A stretch of 64,000 nt of DNA from Deroplatys truncata (lineage: Eukaryota > Arthropoda > Insecta > Mantodea > Mantidae). The notes below the pieces were generated by a model that did not search any database, had not been told where the DNA came from, and saw only the letters and a program-made list of their open reading frames with translations. The position numbers and the translations under genes were made by a program. Every line of letters begins with the position of its first letter. The first letter of the stretch is position 1. The DNA lies in NCBI GenBank assembly GCA_030765065.1, contig CM060989.1:42027501-42091500 (forward strand), read 5' to 3'. Positions 21,451-31,365 of this stretch are shown piece after piece.

Positions 21451-21582
21451 TTTACTTCCTCTACTACGTATAGTAAGTAGGGGAAGTATTGCATTCCATC
21501 CAAAAATTAGATACCGAGATTTCAACGGAAATACATGCTTTGAGTCCTTCCCCGAATCCAAAAAAGTAGTTTTAGAAAAAGG

Positions 21583-21628
<46 letters not shown>

Positions 21629-21849
21629 TGTGAACAGCATAACTAAAAAACGAAAGGTTGGAAAAATACTAAACTTGGTATTTACGTTCAGTATCTTTCA
21701 GAGATACGACACCAAGGTTTTCAAGAAAATCTCTCCCAACCCAGACTACCCTTTACATAGAACATTTTTCAAACATTTCATTTTTCTCAAAGATGGCTCT
21801 AATGATTTTGATTAAAATATATGTTTAGGATATTTTCACAACAAATAAA

Positions 21850-21917
<68 letters not shown>

Positions 21918-22080
21918 CTGGCAATGTCTCCAAAAGTCCTCTGCATTCTGAATGACTTTTCCATGACTTTATGTCAAATGCATTTTTTGTGGAGTGAACC
22001 ATTTCCGAGATATTCCTTATTATTTGTTTTAATTTTCCAATACTTATAGTTTTTCTCAAATGTGAATTCGTCATTTGTTT
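21451..22080 (+). repeat. Rep1 copy with two expanded microsatellites
   Basis: It starts TTTACTTCCTCTACTACGTA and follows the consensus. The internal (GT)n tract is long (about 21584-21625). A second tract, (TA)n(GA)n at about 21851-21913, stands where other copies read ATGTATATCTTGAATTTTC. The copy ends at a long T run where the next Rep1 begins. Confidence 0.8.
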
Positions 22081-22102
22081 TTTTTTTTTTTTTTTTTTTT
22101 TT

Positions 22103-22852
22103 GCTTTCTCTACTACGAACCGAGATTTCACCGGAAATATATGTTTTGAAACCCCCTGAATCCAAAAAAAAAGCATTTTTGGAAACATGTCTGTGTGTCT
22201 GTGAACAGTATAACTCAGAAACGAACAGTCGGATAAACACCAAACCTGGTATTTAGTTTCAGTATTTTCCACAGATGCGACACGAAGGTTTTCAAGAAAA
22301 TCTCCCCACCCCAGGATACCCTTTACATGGAACATTCGAAAATTTTAATTTTCTTAAGAATGGCTCTAACGATTTTGATTAAAATATCATACGTTTAAGA
22401 TATTTTCATGACAAATAAAATGTATATCTTGAATTTTCTGGGAATGTCTCCAAAAGTATTCTTCATTGTGAACGACTTTTGCATAACTGGTAAACCATAA
22501 GAGATAGACAAAATTTTACTACACAAGAAATGTAGATCGCGTTAAAATACTCAATTTATGTCATATACATTCGGGATATTGCTTGTTATTCCCTTAAAGT
22601 TTCCAATACTTATACTTTTTCTCAAATGGAAATTCGTTATTAATTTGTTTGTCCTGGTAATGCAAAGAGAATGAAATACTCCACATAGCAACCAGCTCTT
22701 GAAATATTTGACTATCGGTTAGAGCCTAGCAATTCCCCTTGCACCTACAAGAAAATTAGCAATAAGATTAACATGAATTAGATGGAGAATAAACGTTTAT
22801 AAAATTAGTTTGTACAAGAGTAGAGAAAGTTATGTGTGTGCAACACATCAAA
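22103..22852 (+). repeat. Rep1 copy inserted at a T run
   Basis: The head CTTTCTCTACTACGA follows more than 20 T. The tail CAACACATCAAA is followed by six T. About 25 bases between the head hairpin and the CCGAGATTTCACCGG block are missing compared with other copies. Confidence 0.8.
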
Positions 22853-23270
22853 TTTTTTGTGTAGACGTTGTCTCCTGTGTGGGGTTTTATTTTAGAGAAG
22901 GAAGACCTGCGTAGAACGAAACTAGAAATTTATTTGTTTTTTTAGATAAATACTCCGAATTCATATTAAAACTTAACTATAACTTGTTCTTCACATTATT
23001 ACAGTACAGTAATTTGCAACGTTTAATAACTTACGCATGTTGTATAAATTAAGTTCATAGCACGGTTCAGTGCTTGATTTATCACTTAAGGTGCATCCAG
23101 CTTGTAGGCAATCGGCGATTATGGCGGAGAAAGAACGTGAAGACGAAACCTTTGCACCGAATAAAAGAAATTACAGAGCAGTATATAGAATGTGATGACT
23201 CACAATACCAGCAGAAGACCGAAATAGCGTCTATTGTAAGTAGATTGTCTGGAAATGGCTCTGTTATATA
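22853..23270. other. Unidentified
   Basis: AT-rich spacer. A 65-codon frame at 23074-23271 has no motif I recognise. Confidence 0.35.
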
Positions 23271-23600
23271 GGGTGAACCATTTAAGTTTAGACTGACCAA
23301 TATCTCCAAAATTAAGAGTTCAAGAAAGAAATGCACTGAATAAAAATTGCTTGATATTATGGGGGAAACAAAATGCTATTATTTGTGTTGTTTGGAGGAC
23401 GTTATGATAGTCATTTTAGGTTCAATTTATTATTTTTACATGGGAACCTACAATTGAATCTACAATTGGGGTCAATTTAAATTGACCAAAAAATGACCAC
23501 CACAGTGTCCTCCAAATAAAATATTGGCATTTACTTTCCCCATCACATCAAACAACTTTTATTCAAGACATTTCTTTCTACAACGCTTATTTTGGAGATA

Positions 23601-24852
23601 CGAGGGCTATCCCGGAAGTACCCGACCTAACAAAACACAAAAATGTTGGGAAAAAAAATCTTTATTTCTCGACATAGTCTCCTTTCAGCTCGATACACTT
23701 TTCCCAGCGATGTTCAATAGCTTCGATACTCTGTTTATACTGAGAACCGTAGAGTTCCACAAAATAGCAATCAACTGCAAACTCCACCTCTTCATTGTTG
23801 GCAAATCATTTACCACCAAGCCATTTCTTCAATTTTGGAAACAGGAAATAATCAGAGAGGGCTAAGTCTGGCGAATAGGGTGCATGAGGAAGCAATTCGA
23901 ACATTTTGGCCATAGCGATAATGGATGTGCGAGCTGGTGGATTGTCTTGATGAAACAAGACTTTCTTTTTCGCTAAATGCGGTCGGTTTTGCTTGTAATA
24001 AGTTTGCATAATACTCGCCATTGATTGCTTTTCCTTTTTGAAGATAATCAATGAAAATTACCCCACGCCCATCCCAAAACACTGATGCCATGACCTTACC
24101 TGCAGATGGAACTGTGATCACCTTCTTTGGAACCGATTCTCCCCTTTCAATCCACTTTTTGACTGTTCCTTCGTCTCAGGTGTGAAATAATGGATCCATG
24201 CTTCATCCATGGTTATGAATGGACGCAAAAACTCGGCTTTATTGCAGCGAAACATCGCCAATCACTCGACTGAAGCATCCTCACGACGCTGCTTTTGTTC
24301 CATTGTGAGTAAACGCGCCACCCATCTTGCGCACAGATTTATCATGTTTAAATTTTCCAGTATGCGATATAGATTACTTTTTTTTAAAAAAACTAGGATG
24401 TCTGCTAGCTCGCACACTTTCAGTTAACGGTCATCCAATACCATTTTGTGAATTTTCTTTAAAATTTCTGGCGTGGTCACCTCATTTGTTCGACCAATGC
24501 GATGTTCGTCTTGGCAGCCCGTACGGCCTCGTTTAAACTCTGCCACCCAATATTTTACTGTTGGAAACGAAGGAACAGGCTCCCCCAGAGTATAATCTAG
24601 CTCAGCTTTAATATTAGTTGGACTAAGACTTTTCAAATAAAAGTATTGTATCAGACAACGATGGCCAGTTTTATCCATGTTTACAGATTCGCTGAGAAAG
24701 TCACTATTAATGGCTGCCAAACAATTACTAAACAACGTAGCATCGTCGAACTTGACTTAAGCTTTATAAGGTTGGTACTTTCTACCACAGTCATTTGTTT
24801 GAAACAGCAACCGTTATATATGTCAGGTCGAGTACTTCTGGGACTGCCCTCG
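23601..24852 (-). mobile_element. mariner transposon, nested in the foldback element
   Basis: This 1252-bp element is flanked by TA at 23599-23600 and 24853-24854. The inverted termini of about 28 bp begin CGAGGGC and share AGAAGTAC/GGAAGTAC and CGACCT blocks. It carries a damaged mariner transposase on the minus strand. Confidence 0.9.
23662..24678 (-). pseudogene. mariner transposase, frameshifted
   Basis: This is a relic of a classical mariner transposase. The full span is 339 codons, close to the usual 340-350. The N-terminal DNA-binding part starts at MDKTGHRCLIQYFYLKSL (24678 downward) and includes the KRGRTGCQDEHRIGR linker. The catalytic part includes SVFWDGRGVIFIDYL, a FHQDNPPAR block with the second Asp, and the diagnostic YSPDLALSDYFLF block. 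It ends GDYVEK before the stop at 23662-23664. The frame shifts near 24424-24120 and near 24050, and a stop follows KKWLGGK. Confidence 0.88.
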
Positions 24853-24886
24853 TATTGTACAGTCTCAACTTAAATGGTCCATTCTG

Positions 24887-25195
24887 TATATCTAGTGACT
24901 CAAGTTAGAACGTTGACCGTCCTGACATGCAGCATCAGATATCTTTGTTTTTAATAATCTGAGTTTTCTACGTCCCCAATACTTCTCTCCCTAGAGGAGA
25001 GAAATATTAAGTAATAATGAAAACAATGAAACACGTCAACTTTTCCACCTATTAACATTAACTCTTAAGTTAAAAATGTCTACAGTTATTCATCTTAAGT
25101 TGGAGAATTCCATTACTTGATAAAATGGGATTATTAGTTAGATATATCTACTGTATTTATGGAATGCTTGGGGGTCTTGTAAGACCTGATGAGCA
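24887..25195. other. Nothing recognised
   Basis: AT-rich spacer between the foldback element and the next Rep1 copy. Confidence 0.4.
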
Positions 25196-25919
25196 ATGTT
25201 AATTACTGTCTCCACTACATACGTAGCAAAAATATATCAAGATTTCACCGAACCCGAACCCAAACTTGGTATTTAAGTTCAGTATCTTTCAAAGATACGA
25301 CACGGAGATTTTCAAGAAAATACCACAGCTCCAAAGTAGCTTTATATGGACATCTATCGAAAACAATACGTCTAACATTTTGATTAAAATGCCGTAAATT
25401 AAAGACATTTACATTACAAGTAAAATGTATATTTCTAATTTTCTGGGAATAGCCTGTGAAGTCCACTTCATTCGGAAATGTTTTTGTACAATCTTGTATA
25501 ACTGGTAAATGTTAAACAATAGACGAAAACCTGCTGCACAAAACATGCAGATCACTAATTTCACATAAACCTTTTTGTGTCTTCAACTTCTGAGGTATCC
25601 GTTATTAATGCTTTGATATTAATTTTTTCACTACTCAATCCTTTTTATGTGCCATCGATTTTCAGTTCTTTCTTGCGATTTCATGGAAACAGTATGGAAT
25701 TTTAATGCAGCGTATAGGGTCCAGTTCTTAAACATTTGACTATCGCTGTTTCATTTGCAGCCTAACGAAATTTCTAATTTAGCTGTCTCTGTAAGGGTTT
25801 ATCTCAAGCAAAATAAAGTAGATAGAAAAATAAACTTTCGTAGGAATAATTTTTACTGTATCTACTAATAAAATACAGAGAGTAGAGAAAGTTGTATGAA
25901 TGTAACACAAGATTTTTTA
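25196..25919 (+). repeat. Rep1 copy, plus orientation
   Basis: A diverged head (CTCCACTACATACGTAG) lacks about 100 bases before the AACTTGGTATTTAAGTTCAG block, including the GT tract. The tail AGTAGAGAAAGTTGTATGAA and a T run close it. Confidence 0.7.
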
Positions 25920-26041
25920 AAGTCCTGTCGATATCCGGTTGCTTCTTGCGATTGCATGGAAGGAATATGGAATTTTAGGGCCAGCGTATAGCGTCCAGTT
26001 CTTAAACATTTTACTGTCGCTGTTCCCTTTCTATCTACCTA

Positions 26042-27389
26042 CAGACTAATTTATGAAGAACTAACGCACTTATTTCTTTAATTGTTTCAAAACGATTTAT
26101 GCTAGCGACAACATATTATACCTGAAATGCAGAGGAATTTTGGGAGATTATTTACCTCTATAGGAAATGTTGAGAACGTCTTCCATCCTGCATAAGGCAC
26201 AGCTCAACACGTCGTTTCATGTTACTGGCCACTCGTTGGAGGACTCTGTTGTCAATAGCTTGAATCTCCTGTGTAATGTTGTGCTTCAGATCGTCCAATG
26301 TCTGGAGACGTGTAGCATAAAACCTGTCTTTTAAGTAACCCCATAGAAAGAACTCCGGCGATGTCAAATCCGGAGATCTCGGTGGCCACAGGTTCATGGA
26401 AATTATCCGGTCGTCAAAGAAACTTGCAATTAGTGCCATGGATTCATTTAATGTATAGCATGTAGCGCCGTCCTCCTGAAAATATCCTTGACTCAGCGCT
26501 ACATTGTCTAGTTGCCCAGCAACCTCCATAAAAATCCGTCGATACTCTGCAGTGTTCACATTGTTTTAAACAAAAAATTCGTCCCACTATTCTCTGAGCG
26601 GATACTGCACACCAAACTCCATTAGATGCATAGGTGCCTCATGAATAACATGTGGATTTTCGCTGGGCCAATAGCGTGAGTTATTTGAGTTCACATAGCC
26701 AGATAAATGGAACCATGCTCATCTCTGAACCGTGTGATGGACAATATGGCACAATTATGCAGAAGGAACGCCTGAAACCAACGACAATAATTCAGTCGTC
26801 TATCCTTATCTGGTTCCTGTAATTGATGGACAACCGTAATTCTATACGACTTTAGGCCTGCGCTTTTCACAGCTCTCTGACAAATTGAGTAGCTGTACCC
26901 TGTCTCCTGCGACAAACGTCTTAATGACTTTTTGGATGACTGATCCAGTCGTGCTCTTACGTCAACAACAACCGTGGGAAGCCTAGACGAACGATTTTGT
27001 CTTTTTCACTCACCCGAGGTACAGTTGTTTCCAATTTGTTTAACAGTCCCAGTATTGTGTTTCTATGAGGAGGATTCCAAACACGAAATTCTCTGTGTTA
27101 TACCCTTTGAGTAGCTGTAATTGAATTTGTAATGCCGCATTGCTTTACAAGGAAGACTCAGTCATTTAATGTGTACTCCATTTTCACGTTGGCTACAGCA
27201 AAATCTCAAAAACATTTACCGACAATAAAACTAACAATTACGAATAAAACAAACATCTGCGCATCTAATGACAGGCAATCGAAACTCCAGAACATTTTGC
27301 ATAATTTGGTGCTTAAATTGGGGCATTGAGTGAATTTCAAACAGAATAATTAAAGAAAGAAATGTGTCAGTTCTTCATAAATCACCCTG
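26042..27389 (-). mobile_element. MLE-A mariner-like transposon, copy 2
   Basis: This 1348-bp copy lies in minus orientation, with TA on both sides (26040-26041 and 27390-27391). The right terminus reads GTCAGTTCTTCATAAATCAC, then CCTG, as in the other copies. The left terminus is more diverged (CAGACTAATTTATGAAGAAC). Confidence 0.88.
26158..27181 (-). pseudogene. MLE-A transposase, inactivated
   Basis: The relic runs from the start at 27181 to the stop at 26158-26160. The helix-turn-helix region (27181 to about 26960) contains stops and frameshifts. The middle (26691-26915) includes YSICQRAVKSAGL and a damaged first-Asp block (RFRDEHGSIYLAM). The last 133 residues are open (26158-26559). 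They contain YFQEDGATCYTLNES with the second Asp and SPDLTSPEFFLWGYLKD with the third, 33 residues apart. This is the best-preserved catalytic end of the four copies. Confidence 0.87.
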
Positions 27390-27548
27390 TATAAAAAAAA
27401 TGTGTAATGTAGCTGTGTCTACAAACACATATTTCATTTAAATGACAGAGACAGAAATATAAGCTTTCGTAAAGATAGTTTGTATACCCATTAATAAACG
27501 ATAGATGGCAGAGAAAGCTTGTGAATGTACCATCAGATATTTCCATTT

Positions 27549-28152
27549 TTCTTCTGGATAGGGTGTTGCCTTGTTGCAAACGTGCGGTTGCAAATGTTAT
27601 TAATGCTAAGAGCATTGACTCGTGTGGAAGGCGCGGACAAGCGACTATTTCCATTTGTCTATTCACAAGAGCAACTCTTGTCGGTTGCCACCCACTACGC
27701 GTGTTGTCCAGCTGTCATGCAAATGTACGGAAACAGGTTTGTGTTGCACTGCGTGATGCGCGACACTGTTCCAAGAAACGCTTCGCAAGAAACAAATAAC
27801 AATGGAAGCTGCAATTAGATGCTATTTCACGCGAATGATGCACGAATTAATTAAATATCCTCCTTTCAACATGTAAGGGAACGATGTGCACACTTCTTTA
27901 CATTAATGTCTACAGTAGTAGGAATAAAATACAGTGTGTTACATTCACATGACTTTCTCTACCCTATATTGCTTATTAGTGGCTATACAAACTACTCTTA
28001 CTAAAGCTTATTTTAATCTACTTTATTTTAATCCAAGTAAGTAATCTATTATCCGATAATAAAATTATACAATACATTTGATGTCGATGGTATGGGACAA
28101 GTCAACAGTAACATTAAATTCATTGTTATTTATAATACAATTCAAATATATA
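27549..28152. other. Unidentified, with a short Rep1 piece
   Basis: Rep1 tail sequence in minus orientation covers about 27930-28047 (GTGTTACATTCACATGACTT, then TGCTTATTAGTGGC). Two overlapping frames at 27521-27818 carry no recognised motif. Confidence 0.4.
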
Positions 28153-29434
28153 CACTGCCGTTTGTGAATATTGCAACACCAAGAAAGAATTTCCCGAATA
28201 ACTCCAAACTTGGTGGAAGTGTAGAAGAGTGTGCAAGCAATAAGTGATAGGTTTGCAGAGAGATGGGGTACACGTAGGCCGAGCAGAGCCCTCTCGTGTC
28301 CGTCCGACAAGGTCAGTGTTGCGCCCAGTGTAGTCGGTGCAGAGTGTAAAAAAGGTGTAAACAATAAAGGGAGTGCCAATATGCCTCGTCGACGTCAAAG
28401 GGAGCCATATCGGCATGTGAATGAGTTCGAACGGGGCAGAATGATTGGTCTCCGGGAAGCGGGTTTGCCATAGCGTGACATTTCGGCTCGTACAGGACAT
28501 GCTGCTACGACAATGATGCGTGTGTGGAAGCAGTGGATAGATGAAGGTCGTACGCAGCGAAGAGCGGGTACTGGACCACGGAACATGACCACAGCACGGA
28601 ATGACCGTCATCTTGTCCGCATGGCCATAACGGACCATACAGCTTCATCCACAGTGTTGGCTCGACGCTGGAGCACTGCAACAGGTGTGAACTTGTCTGC
28701 ATCAACGGTTCGTCGCCGTCTGCTACAGGTTGGACTGGTTGCATGCATGCCATTACGCCCGGCTTCCATTGTTCAGAAACCCCGTCACTGGGGTGCTGAG
28801 TGGCCAAATGTAGTCTTTTCGGACAAATCCCGCTTCAATGTGTTCTACAGTGATGGCCGCATACGTATCCGGCGGTACCGTGGTGAGCGCAAACACCAGG
28901 TGTGATGGTTTGGGTCGCCATTGGTTACAACAACCGATCTTGCCTCCTACGAATTGAGGGCACTTTGAGCAGCAACCGGTACCTAACAGTGATTGTAGAG
29001 CCTGAGGTACTCCCCCTGCTTCAGGCATCTCATCAGGTCACATTTCAACAGAACAATGCCCGGCCACATATTGCGAGGAATGTACAAGACTTCTTCGAAG
29101 AGCGACGGGTACCACTGCTTCCCTGGCCTGCACGTTCGCCTGAAATGTCGCTCATTGAACATATCTGTGATATCGTTGGTCGACACCTGGTGCGTCACGG
29201 TCCTCTAGTAACCAGTGTCCCTCAGAACTTATTCAGAACCCTTTTGATTCAATGGCATGACGTGTAGCAGCTCTAATTGCAGCGCATGGAAGCCACACCA
29301 AATACTGAATATTAGGACTCAAGGTCATGTATAGATTTGAAAAGCTTATAATTTGTTATTTGTCATGTACCTAACCTGTGGTATTACATTCATGCGTCTT
29401 CTTCTTGGCGTTGCAATTTTCACAAACAGTAGTG
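28153..29434 (+). mobile_element. Tc1-like transposon, copy 1
   Basis: This 1282-bp element lies between TA dinucleotides (28151-28152 and 29435-29436). The left terminus CACTGCCGTTTGTGAATATT, then GCAACACCAAGAA, is matched in reverse by CTTGGCGTTGCAATTTTCAC, then AAACAGTAGTG, at the right end. It encloses one damaged transposase. Confidence 0.92.
28381..29267 (+). pseudogene. Tc1-like transposase, inactivated
   Basis: The gene starts at MPRRRQREPYRHVNEFERGR (28381). A stop at 28471 interrupts the DNA-binding domain where the family usually has Trp (TAG for TGG). Reading continues in the same frame to 28905 with TASSTVLARRWSTATGV and the first catalytic block FSDKSRFN, where the family's usual Glu after Asp is Lys. 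A frameshift near 28890-28902 moves to 28902-29267. There the second catalytic Asp is Asn (FQQNNARPH) and the closing block is PEMSLIEH. About 20 residues are also missing before the first Asp. It cannot be active. Confidence 0.9.
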
Positions 29435-29673
29435 TATATATTCATAAAACATTAATCTCTGTTTATAATACATTATGTAATTAAATAAAATCAATAGTCA
29501 ACAATTATTAATTTAAAATTAAACTAAAATAACATTTAAAATAAGTCATAAAAAGTCGCATAATTCCATAAATATTCACATGCATGTTTGCAGATTATAA
29601 TTGAGCTGTGGCTTATACAGAATATTTTTACTTAATTATGGCAGAACCACTGTATACTCAAGTAATAATTCAC
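29435..29673. other. Probable LINE 3' untranslated remnant
   Basis: AT-rich sequence directly downstream, on the minus strand, of the LINE coding relic that ends at 29674. It may be that LINE's 3' untranslated region; no other feature is seen. Confidence 0.3.
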
Positions 29674-29955
29674 CTAATTCTGTTGTACAAAAAGTCTGTA
29701 TTTGAATAAAAGCAATGGTCGAGTAAAAAATGCTAGAAGTTTAGTTTTAAATTCCGGAAATTTATCTATTGTTTTTAATTTATCAGGAAGTTTGTTATAT
29801 AGTTTGGTACCTGAATATACTGCTCCATCTTGTAATAATTTTGTATTGGTTTCATTATATGAATATTTTATTTATCTCTAGTATTATAGTTATGAATTTG
29901 TTTATTAGTTAAAAATGGTATTAAAATTGATATTTTCCTTTTAAGAAAATTAACA
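29674..29955 (-). pseudogene. LINE polymerase C-terminal remnant
   Basis: Minus-strand translation gives a tail typical of non-LTR retrotransposon ORF2 proteins: IHNYNTRDK, then GAVYSGTKLYNKLPDKLK and a Lys/Phe-rich end, stopping at 29674-29676. The NTR...YSG.K.YN.LP pattern is common to the C-termini of several LINE clades. A stop and a frameshift separate the two parts near 29855-29880. Only the last ~90 codons survive, as in a 5'-truncated insertion. The clade is not determined. Confidence 0.6.
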
Positions 29956-30029
29956 CACACACGTATATATATACAATAAGAGAAAGGTAAAATATTAAAT
30001 TCTTTAAAAAGAGGTCTTCAAGCAAAACT

Positions 30030-31018
30030 TTGTGGAAATCCCTTCATTATACATTTCGTTAAAGATACAAAGAGAACAGCGATAGTCAAATGTTTAAGAA
30101 CTGGATGCTATATGTTGGCCTTAAAATTCCATACTGTTTCCATGACATCGCGAGAAATAATTGAATGTTGAAAGACTTTAAGGAATAACCAAGTAATGAA
30201 CAATTCGAACCAGGCTGGCCCCGTAGCTCAGTCGGTAGAGTACCAGCCTGCCGTGCGAGGGGTCCCAGATTGGATTCCCGCTGAGGGGTGTGAGTTTTTC
30301 TCTAGCCAAGATTATTCTAGAAGTATGAATGAGAGTTTTAATGTGTGTGTGATCTAATGATTAATATCCAACGACATGCGAACACGAGTTAACACCATTG
30401 CCTTAGTTCCAAAGGAAAGGCCGCCAATAAGACCGATGTAGTTAAAGGCGGAGTATAAATGAAACCAAAAAGATCGAACCATTAATGACGATATCTCGTT
30501 AATGGCAAATGCCACAAAAAGATATTTGAAATATATTGTGTGCTTTAAAGAAATCTATATTTCTTGTGTAGTACGCTTTCTTCTATCGCTTAACGTTTAC
30601 TGGTTATACAAGATTATACAAAACTACCTCAGAATGAAGAGGACTTCAAAGGCTACATCCAGAAAATTCAAGATATAATTTTATTTGCCATATAAGTATA
30701 ATTAATATATATAATTTCAGTCAAAATTGTTGGAGCCATTTTTAGAAAATGAAAATTTTATAAAAATTCTCCATGTAAAGGGTAGTTTGGGGCGAAATAT
30801 TTTCTTGAAAATCTTTGTGTCGCCTCTTCAGAAGATACTGAACCTAAATACCAAGTTTGGTATTTACACACCTTTTCGTTTTTTAATTATGTATGCTGTT
30901 CACAGACACAGACACACACAATATCTTTATCTAACAATGTTTTTGGTTTTTTTTTATTTTGGGGACCTAAAATGCAATATTTTTCTACCTACTGTGTACG
31001 AGGTAGAGTAAGTAAAAT
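30030..31018 (-). repeat. Rep1 copy split by a SINE
   Basis: It runs from ATTATACATTTCGTTAAAGA through CCATACTGTTTCCATGACAT to the GTACGAGGTAGAGTAAG end. The SINE at 30213-30473 interrupts it. Removing the SINE and one duplication restores the usual GAACAATTCGAACCATTAAT. Part of the segment between the CA tract and the hairpin end is deleted. Confidence 0.8.
30213..30473 (+). mobile_element. tRNA-derived SINE, 261 bp, with 8-bp duplication
   Basis: The head GGCTGGCCCCGTAGCTCAGT contains a perfect A box TAGCTCAGTCGG (30224-30235). A slightly diverged B box, GATTGGATTCC, lies at 30268-30278. Together they form an internal RNA polymerase III promoter. TCGAACCA is repeated at 30205-30212 and 30474-30481, while other Rep1 copies have the sequence only once. 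The body ends AAACCAAAAAGA, a short A-rich tail. Confidence 0.87.
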
Positions 31019-31024
31019 GGAACT

Positions 31025-31365
31025 CAATGGAAATTATCATGAAACATAAATTATACTTACAAAAGCTTATTCTTCCAACTATTTCGTGTTAACAGAGACA
31101 AACTTTCATTGTATATTTACATTTCGTTATAGGTAAAGTGGGATACAGTTGGCTAAAGCAATAGTCAGATTTTTAAAGACTGATATAACGAGTTTGCATG
31201 ATGCTCTTTGTATGACCACGAGAAAACAGCAAATATCGACTTACTATTTGAAATAAGTCCAAATATTTGAAAATTCGAACCAATAACAAAGAATTTCTCG
31301 TAAATGGTTAATGCCACAGCATATTTTATTTTACTTAAATTGTGTGCTTTAACGAGACCTGTACT
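31025..31365 (-). repeat. Rep1 diverged partial copy
   Basis: It resembles the outer part of Rep1 in minus orientation: TTACAAAAGCTTATTCTTCC, GTTATAGGTAAAGTG, and TTGTGTGCTTTAACGAGA. It is old and incomplete. Confidence 0.55.

Larger units (their letters stand above)
23271..24886. mobile_element. Foldback (palindromic) element split by a mariner
   Basis: Once the mariner at 23601-24852 is set aside, about 360 bp remain that fold almost entirely on themselves. The left arm (23271-23429) runs from GGGTGAACCATTTAAG to GGTTCAATTTA. The right arm (23478-23600 plus 24855-24886) is its imperfect reverse complement and ends CTTAAATGGTCCATTCTG. The loop is about 48 bases (23430-23477). TATA flanks both outer ends. 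This is the form of a non-autonomous foldback or MITE element, with no coding capacity. Confidence 0.75.
25920..27548 (+). repeat. Rep1 3' part split by MLE-A copy 2
   Basis: Rep1 sequence at 25920-26041 (TTGCGATTGCATGGAAGGAA, then CGCTGTTCCCTTTCTATC) resumes after the mariner-like element at 27390. There it continues with ATGTGTAATGTAGCTGTG and AACGATAGATGGCAGAGAAA, ending near ACCATCAGA. The two parts together form one uninterrupted Rep1 tail. Confidence 0.75.

Noticed and set aside
21799..22335. 178-codon minus-strand frame as a gene
   Set aside because: It spans two Rep1 copies and their microsatellites (poly-Lys from A runs, Ser-Leu and Tyr-Ile repeats from GA and TA runs).
28505..29198. 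Minus-strand frames opposite the Tc1 transposase
   Set aside because: They are antisense shadows of the transposase and have no motif of their own.
30224..30279. A functional tRNA gene at the A box/B box pair
   Set aside because: The acceptor and anticodon stems do not close, the B box is imperfect, and a flanking duplication shows it is a SINE head.
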